Assembly: GCF_001557325.1 (NCBI RefSeq)
Contig: NZ_LSJS01000130.1
Span: 1 to 9,581, forward strand
DNA length: 9,581 nt
Source: Erythrobacter donghaensis
GTDB lineage: Bacteria > Pseudomonadota > Alphaproteobacteria > Sphingomonadales > Sphingomonadaceae
Direction: 5' to 3'
The stretch's first letter is position 1. Each line of letters starts with the position of its first letter. Shown in pieces: positions 5,592 to 9,581 of the stretch. Below the pieces are notes generated by a model. It did not search any database and was not told the DNA's origin. It saw only the letters and a program-made list of their open reading frames with translations. The translations under genes and the position numbers were made by a program.

Positions 5592-7184
5592 ATGACATGG
5601 ACGCCCAATCTCGCATCAAGGAGCACCGCGCTCGCCGCCCTTGCCCTGATCGCCGCGCCGCTCGCCGCACAGGCAGACGATGCCTTCCTGCCCGAAACCG
5701 CGACTGCCGACCTCGGCGCGGCCGAGGCCGGCGTGCTGACCTTCCGCGGCGGGGTCGAGATCGCGCCCGACAAGGCCGATATCGGCGGAATCTCGAGCCT
5801 CGAATGGCACGGGGATTCGCTCTTCGCCATCACCGATGACGGGCGCTGGATCGAGCTTGCCATCGACGAGGTGCAGGGCCGGCTCACCGATGTCGCGGGC
5901 GTGCGGCTCGGGCCGCTGCGCGACGCGAAGGGCGCGGGCGTCGACGACAAGACGCGCGGCGATGCCGAGGCGCTCACCCGGCTGCCCTCGGGCGAATGGC
6001 TGGTCGCCTTCGAGCAGCAGCACCGCATCTGGCGCTATGCCGAGCTCGAAGGCCCGGCAACCGGCGACTACACCGGGGCGTCCGCGCTGTTCCCTGCCAA
6101 ACCCTCGAACGAGGGGATCGAGACGCTCGCAGCCTACCCCGGCGGCGTGCTCGCCTGCGGGGAATGGGCCGACCCTGCCCGGCCCAATTGCCTGCGCATC
6201 ACCGATAGCGGCGCGGTTGCCCCCTTCACCCTTTCCGCGCCCCAGGGCATCGCGGAGCATGGCGGCGTGCCGACCGACGCGAGCTGCGCGGGCGACGGCA
6301 CCTGCTATGTCCTCTTGCGCAGCTACACCCCCGCCGATCCGCCGGGGATGCGCAACCGCACGGCGATCATGTCGCTCGCCCCCGACAACACCGCGACCAC
6401 CCTCGCCGTGCTCTCTCCGCCGCTGGCGCTCGACAATTTCGAGGGGCTGGCGCTGCGCGAGGAGGCGGGCGGGAGGGCGCTCTACCTGATCTCGGACGAC
6501 AATCTCGACAATTGCCGGACGCGCGCGCACGACAGGTGCCAGCGCACGCTGCTCTACAAGTTCGCGCTCCCCGGCCCGCAAGCCGCCGCGGCCGATCCCG
6601 CCCTCACCGCCCGTCCGGGGGTGCGTCCCTTCCCGCAAGCCGCGAGCGTGACCGTGGTGCTCGAGACCGAACTCGGCCCCGTCACCATCGCATTGGAGAC
6701 CGAACGGGCGCCGGTGACCGCGGGCAATTTCCTGCGCTATGTCGACGAGAAGCGCCTCGACGGCACGACCTTCTACCGCGCGATGAATCTGGACGGCCCG
6801 CGCCAGCCTTCCGGGCTGGTGCAGGGCGGCACGCGCGGCGATCCGCAGCGCGTCCTCCCCAAGATCGCCTTCGAATCCACCGCGGTGACCGGCCTCACCC
6901 ATGCCCACGGCGCGCTGTCGATGGCGATGGCTGCGCCGGGTGACGCCGACGGGGACTTCTTCATCATGATCGAGGACCAGACCGGCTTCGACGCCGATCC
7001 GGCCGCAAGCGATCCGGCATGGCAGGCGGGCTACGCCGCCTTCGGCTATGTGACGGGGGGCATGGACATCGTCGCCCGGGTGCTCGCCGCCCCGCGCGAC
7101 CCCGAGGCGGGCGAAGGGGTGATGAAGGGCCAGATGCTTCGCCCCGAGGTGAAGATCATCTCGGCGCGGCGGGTGGAACCCTAG
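5592..7184 (+). CDS. Exported fusion: phytase-like esterase domain plus cyclophilin-type peptidyl-prolyl isomerase
   Basis: A 530-aa protein with a Sec signal peptide (1 to about 28, ending APLAAQA), hence periplasmic. Residues about 45-325 look like the 'esterase-like activity of phytase' fold (Pfam Phytase-like): GGISSLEWHGDSLFAITDDG at 65-84, EGIETLA at 174-180, DNFEGLAL at 281-288 and LYLISDDN at 297-304. Six cysteines (about 189-316) may be oxidised. After an Ala/Pro-rich joint (about 328-350), a cyclophilin domain runs 353-530: TTFYRAM (Arg396, the usual catalytic Arg position), QGG 411-413, DGDFFIMI 453-460, and FGYVTGGMDIV 484-494. The isomerase would help fold secreted proteins; the substrate of the first domain is unknown. 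ATG 5592 is the first start after an in-frame stop at 5568; its ribosome binding site is weak (GGACGA). Its stop overlaps that of the convergent thioesterase. Confidence 0.88.
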   Translation: MTWTPNLASRSTALAALALIAAPLAAQADDAFLPETATADLGAAEAGVLTFRGGVEIAPDKADIGGISSLEWHGDSLFAITDDGRWIELAIDEVQGRLTDVAGVRLGPLRDAKGAGVDDKTRGDAEALTRLPSGEWLVAFEQQHRIWRYAELEGPATGDYTGASALFPAKPSNEGIETLAAYPGGVLACGEWADPARPNCLRITDSGAVAPFTLSAPQGIAEHGGVPTDASCAGDGTCYVLLRSYTPADPPGMRNRTAIMSLAPDNTATTLAVLSPPLALDNFEGLALREEAGGRALYLISDDNLDNCRTRAHDRCQRTLLYKFALPGPQAAAADPALTARPGVRPFPQAASVTVVLETELGPVTIALETERAPVTAGNFLRYVDEKRLDGTTFYRAMNLDGPRQPSGLVQGGTRGDPQRVLPKIAFESTAVTGLTHAHGALSMAMAAPGDADGDFFIMIEDQTGFDADPAASDPAWQAGYAAFGYVTGGMDIVARVLAAPRDPEAGEGVMKGQMLRPEVKIISARRVEP

Positions 7185-7564
7185 AGCACCAGTTGCGTCT
7201 GGATCACCACCGCGACCGGCTTGCCATCGGCGGTGTCGATCGTGGTCTGCCACACCGACATGCGCCTGCCGGTCTTGAGCGGCACGCTGCGCCCCTTCAC
7301 CAGGGTGCCGACCGGCGCGGCGCCGAGGAAATTGGTCTTGCTCTCGATCGTGGTGGTGCCCTTTGCGCCCTCGGGCAGGCAGGTAACCGCGCCGACCGCG
7401 CCAAGCGCATCGGCGAAGGCCATGATCGCCCCGCCATGCATGATCCCGCCAGCGGTGCACAGGTCCTCGCGGACGGTGATCTCGCCCTCGACCCCTTGGG
7501 CCGAGCCGGCCGTGACGGTCACGCCCATCAGCTTCGAGAAAGGCATGGCATCGGCTGGGTTCAT
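7181..7564 (-). CDS. PaaI-type hotdog-fold acyl-CoA thioesterase
   Basis: A 127-aa single-domain hotdog thioesterase of the PaaI/4HBT group, which hydrolyses acyl- or aryl-CoA thioesters in the cytoplasm. The active-site region is LCTAGGIMHGGAIMAFADALG (35-55), with HGG at 43-45 and Asp52 on the central helix. The C-terminal half (TTTIESKTNFLGAAPVGTLV) is the typical substrate-channel strand pair. Length is normal. The start at 7564 has AGGAG 8 nt upstream (7573-7577) and overlaps the TGA of the TetR gene by 4 nt (ATGA), so it is the last gene of a three-gene operon controlled by that repressor. Its stop shares a CTAG palindrome with the stop of the convergent fusion gene. The substrate cannot be told from sequence. 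Confidence 0.9.
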   Translation of the reverse strand: MNPADAMPFSKLMGVTVTAGSAQGVEGEITVREDLCTAGGIMHGGAIMAFADALGAVGAVTCLPEGAKGTTTIESKTNFLGAAPVGTLVKGRSVPLKTGRRMSVWQTTIDTADGKPVAVVIQTQLVL

Positions 7565-8130
7565 CGTTTCGTCTCCTGTGGCGGGACAAGGCCCGCGATC
7601 TGCAATACCTCGGCGGCAAATTCCTCGTCGCTGCGCATCCGCAGCATCCCGGCGCGCTGCAAGCCGATCGCGCCGTGAGCGAGCATCCACACCCGCATCA
7701 CTTGGCGCCGCCGCGTGTCGTCGTCCGCGCCCGGCGTCGCGAGCGCATCGAGGGCGACCGCGATCACCCGGTCGACCGCGGCGCGCAAGGCGGGAACGGC
7801 GTTGATCTGGTCGTGGTTGCGCCCGGTCATCACCGCGTAGAGCCCCGGCTGGCCGAGCGCGAAGCGGACATAGGCGGCGAGGAAACCGGCCGGATCGGGC
7901 GCGGGCGCAAGGCATTCGGCCAGCTGCGCAAAGCCGCGCGCCGCGAGGGCGGCCAGCAGGGCCCCGCGGTCGGAATAGTGGTTGTAGAGCGCCCGGTGCG
8001 CGACCCCCAGCCGTTCGGCAAGCGAACGCAGCGAGAAGCTCGCCGAGGGGTCCTCGGCCACCAGTTCCAGCGCGGCATCGAGCGCGGCCGCGGAAAGGTC
8101 GCCGTGGTGATAGGCTGCACGCCGGGTCAT
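7561..8130 (-). CDS. TetR/AcrR family transcriptional repressor
   Basis: A 189-aa TetR-type regulator. The N-terminal three-helix domain starts YHHGDLSAAALDAALELV (7-24), and the helix-turn-helix is FSLRSLAERLGVAHRALYNHYSD (32-54). The ligand-binding half contains YAVMTGRNHDQ (about 98-108) and VWMLAHGAIGLQRAG (about 147-161), resembling the WHG-type TetR C-terminal domain (Pfam TetR_C). It sits between two hotdog thioesterase genes: 17 nt after the upstream one and overlapping the downstream one by 4 nt. A perfect 19-bp palindrome in front of the operon is its likely operator. An acyl-CoA or fatty-acid inducer is a reasonable inference from the neighbours but not shown. The ribosome binding site is poor (GAGG almost touching the ATG at 8130), which may keep repressor levels low relative to the enzymes. 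Confidence 0.92.
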   Translation of the reverse strand: MTRRAAYHHGDLSAAALDAALELVAEDPSASFSLRSLAERLGVAHRALYNHYSDRGALLAALAARGFAQLAECLAPAPDPAGFLAAYVRFALGQPGLYAVMTGRNHDQINAVPALRAAVDRVIAVALDALATPGADDDTRRRQVMRVWMLAHGAIGLQRAGMLRMRSDEEFAAEVLQIAGLVPPQETKR

Positions 8131-8147
8131 GCCTCGCGTTTAGGTGC

Positions 8148-8606
8148 TCAGGCTGCCTGCGCCAAGGACGAGACATGCCAGTCGACGCTCATCTGCGCGA
8201 CTTCGCGCCCGGCGGAGTCTTCCATGGTGATGGTGACGGGGAAGCGCACCTTCCCTTCGCCATCGAGCGCGGCGAACAGCGCGACCTTGTCGCCATCGAC
8301 TGCGGCGTGGGCGGTGATCGTGCCCTTGGCGGGCCGGACATAGGCGATGGTCGAGCTCGCCGCGACCGGGCGCAGGGCGGCGAGGCGTTCGAGGAACATC
8401 CCTGCCATCGCCGCGCCCGAAGCGGCCTCGGCCAGCGTGAACAGTGCGCCTGCGTGCATCGTGGCGATGTGGTTGGAGGTGTTGTGGCTCTGTTCGAGCG
8501 TAGCGGTCGCGGTGCCTGCCCCGATCTCGGCGAGCGTCACGCCGACATGGGAGGCAAAGGGGACGATCGCGGAAAGCTGGGCCTTGAGGGCATCGAAAGG
8601 GGTCAT
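8148..8606 (-). CDS. Hotdog-fold thioesterase (DUF4442/YiiD-C-like)
   Basis: A 152-aa hotdog protein, distinct from the PaaI-like one further down the operon. The core is HNTSNHIATMHAGALFTLAE at 41-60. It has the N-x5-HAG arrangement (Asn45, His51-Gly53) followed by Glu60 on the central helix, the pattern of DUF4442 and related thioesterases. The second half (ASSTIAYVRPAKGTITAHAAVD) gives the partner strands. Probable role: cytoplasmic hydrolysis of acyl-CoA thioesters. The frame is open to 9035, but that overlaps the operator and the C13 peptidase gene; ATG 8606 has GAGG 8 nt upstream (8615-8618) and gives the usual family length. It is the promoter-proximal gene of the thioesterase-TetR-thioesterase operon. 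Family call good; substrate unknown. Confidence 0.88.
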   Translation of the reverse strand: MTPFDALKAQLSAIVPFASHVGVTLAEIGAGTATATLEQSHNTSNHIATMHAGALFTLAEAASGAAMAGMFLERLAALRPVAASSTIAYVRPAKGTITAHAAVDGDKVALFAALDGEGKVRFPVTITMEDSAGREVAQMSVDWHVSSLAQAA

Positions 8607-8627
8607 GCGAATCGCCTCGTATGGATT

Positions 8628-8646
8628 ATGTATCCACTGGATACAT
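8628..8646. promoter_or_regulatory. Perfect 19-bp palindrome, probable TetR operator
   Basis: ATGTATCCACTGGATACAT is a perfect inverted repeat with 9-bp arms and a single central base, ending 21 bp before the first ATG of the operon. Size, symmetry and location are those of TetR-family operators. On the minus strand a -35-like TTGACC (8660-8665) is followed 16 bp later by TATCCA within the palindrome, so a bound repressor would cover the promoter. The TetR gene is the second gene of this operon, which makes autoregulation the simplest reading. Confidence 0.8.
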
Positions 8647-8692
8647 TGAGTCCGGACAAGGTCAAGGCCGTGCTGAACGGCTGCGGCATTCC

Positions 8693-9581
8693 CTATTCCT
8701 TGAAGGCCGGGCGGCCGACCGGCTGGCTCGGCTCGCGCGGCATCGCGGCCTCGATCACCGGCAGCCACGCGCGCGCGTTCATGCCCACGTTGACCTGCGG
8801 AAGCGAGGCGAGGAAGCGGGCCTTGGCCTCCCACTCGGCGACCGAGCGGCTCGCGGCGCGCGCGGCCTCCTCGAGACCCACCGGCTGGCGCAGCGCGCGG
8901 TTGATCAGCGCGTCGCCAAAGAAGGTCCAGTCGTTCTCGGCGAGGCAGCCGAAGGAGCTTCGCGTGCTCGCCGCCGCGGTGAGGATCGCGGTGTCGGGGC
9001 TCGCCAGCACCGGCACGAAGACGCCCGAGTAGCACGCCGAGAGGATCAGCACCCGCCGCCGGATCCCGGCCTCGGCGAGCGCCTCCTTCAGCCCCTTGGG
9101 CGAGAGCACGCCGTAGCCGCTGTCGCCCCAGTGGTAGGCCAGCCCGAGGTCGTTGCCGTGGCTGGTGGTGTAGAGGACGAGCACGTCCTCACGCACGTCC
9201 ATCACGCTGCCGAGGTGAGCGATGGCGAGGCGCAGCGCGGTGATCGAGCCGTGCGGGGCATCGTCGCGGGCGCCGTCGGGCCCGGCGAGGGTCAGCGTGC
9301 GCCCCTCGGCACCGTAGCGCGCTCCGAGCACCCGCCCCGCCTCGCGCGCCTCGCGGGCGAAGACCGGATCGCTGTCGAGCGCGATGGTGAGGACATAGGC
9401 GTCGGGGGTGCCGGGGCGCTGGGGCCTGATCGCGGCCAGCGCGGCATCGAGCCGCCGGCTCTGCGCGCGCATCTCGGCGGCCGAGACCCCGCGCCGCAGC
9501 TCGGGCGAGAGCTCGTAGCTCTGCCGCCGCTCGGCCATGGTCTTGCCGCTGCCGAGATCGGGGAACGGCACGGTGTGCGGC
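8693..9581 (-). CDS. C13 family (legumain-like) cysteine peptidase, 5' end probably outside window
   Basis: The frame is open from the right edge to TAG at 8695-8693. Counting from an in-frame GTG at 9571, the fragment has 292 residues. It shows the caspase-clan (CD) dyad of peptidase C13: His138 in YTTSHGND after a hydrophobic strand (DVLVLY), and Cys180 in VLILSACYSGVF after a second strand. The 42-residue spacing is close to the legumain spacing. C13 enzymes cut after Asn/Asp in eukaryotic legumain; bacterial members have unknown substrates. No signal peptide follows GTG 9571 or ATG 9538, and codons upstream of 9571 remain open, so the true start, perhaps with a signal peptide, is likely beyond the window. 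The gene ends 47 bp before the TetR operator and reads in the same direction as the thioesterase operon, but that operon has its own promoter. Family call good. Confidence 0.88.
   Translation of the reverse strand, partial: PHTVPFPDLGSGKTMAERRQSYELSPELRRGVSAAEMRAQSRRLDAALAAIRPQRPGTPDAYVLTIALDSDPVFAREAREAGRVLGARYGAEGRTLTLAGPDGARDDAPHGSITALRLAIAHLGSVMDVREDVLVLYTTSHGNDLGLAYHWGDSGYGVLSPKGLKEALAEAGIRRRVLILSACYSGVFVPVLASPDTAILTAAASTRSSFGCLAENDWTFFGDALINRALRQPVGLEEAARAASRSVAEWEAKARFLASLPQVNVGMNARAWLPVIEAAMPREPSQPVGRPAFKE

Noticed and set aside
5053..5670. Longer repressor reading frame starting at 5670
   Set aside because: The extension would translate through the operator and overlap the divergent gene's start; GTG 5466 has an ideal AGGAGG and gives the normal family length.
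5616..7619. 667-codon minus-strand ORF opposite the esterase-cyclophilin gene
   Set aside because: It is an antisense shadow of a gene with recognisable domains and a signal peptide. It also runs through the thioesterase in a wrong frame, and its composition is low-complexity Arg/Gly/His.
8175..9032. Plus-strand ORF (285 codons) over the thioesterase and C13 genes
   Set aside because: It is antisense to two genes with intact active-site motifs and crosses the TetR operator; no family resemblance.

Overview
The window is high-GC, densely packed chromosomal DNA. Gene content and protein style (a PHB-cycle dehydrogenase, a YpfJ-type zinc peptidase, Ala/Gly/Arg-rich proteins, signal peptides ending in APLAAQ) suggest an alphaproteobacterium, most likely Sphingomonadales (Erythrobacter/Porphyrobacter-like). 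That placement is inference. I see no RNA genes, insertion sequences, prophage or CRISPR. The long ORFs on the opposite strands are GC-skew shadows of the real genes.

Layout. (1) 1-1772, minus: 3-hydroxybutyrate dehydrogenase followed by an M28 metallopeptidase lipoprotein, joined by an ATGA overlap; the peptidase runs off the left edge. (2) 1882-3260, plus: a YpfJ-type zinc metallopeptidase with an N-terminal membrane anchor, then a small secreted protein of unknown function whose strong ribosome binding site lies inside the peptidase's last codons. (3) 3347-5466, minus: a BlaI/MecI-type repressor and an M56 (BlaR1/MecR1-type) membrane metallopeptidase, joined by a GTGA overlap. The M56 protein has a proline-rich linker and a charged helical domain where BlaR1 carries a penicillin sensor. 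A TACA-NN-TGTA operator lies 21 bp upstream of the repressor start, with a second, weaker inverted repeat two helical turns further out. (4) 5592-7184, plus: an exported fusion of a phytase-like esterase domain with a cyclophilin-type prolyl isomerase, divergent from the repressor and sharing the operator-bearing gap. (5) 7181-8606, minus: a self-contained operon of hotdog thioesterase, TetR repressor and a second hotdog thioesterase, preceded by a perfect 19-bp palindrome that is very probably the TetR operator. (6) 8693 to the right edge, minus: a C13 (legumain-like, caspase-clan) cysteine peptidase with its His/Cys dyad intact and its N-terminus probably outside the window.

Taken together, the region is mainly cell-envelope proteolysis and folding (M28, YpfJ, M56 and C13 peptidases plus a periplasmic prolyl isomerase) with two locally regulated modules: BlaI/M56, which probably senses an envelope signal other than a beta-lactam through a PBP-type domain, and a TetR-controlled acyl-CoA thioesterase pair. 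The most useful new observations are the two operators, the non-canonical M56 sensor with a possible internal translation start, and the esterase-cyclophilin fusion.
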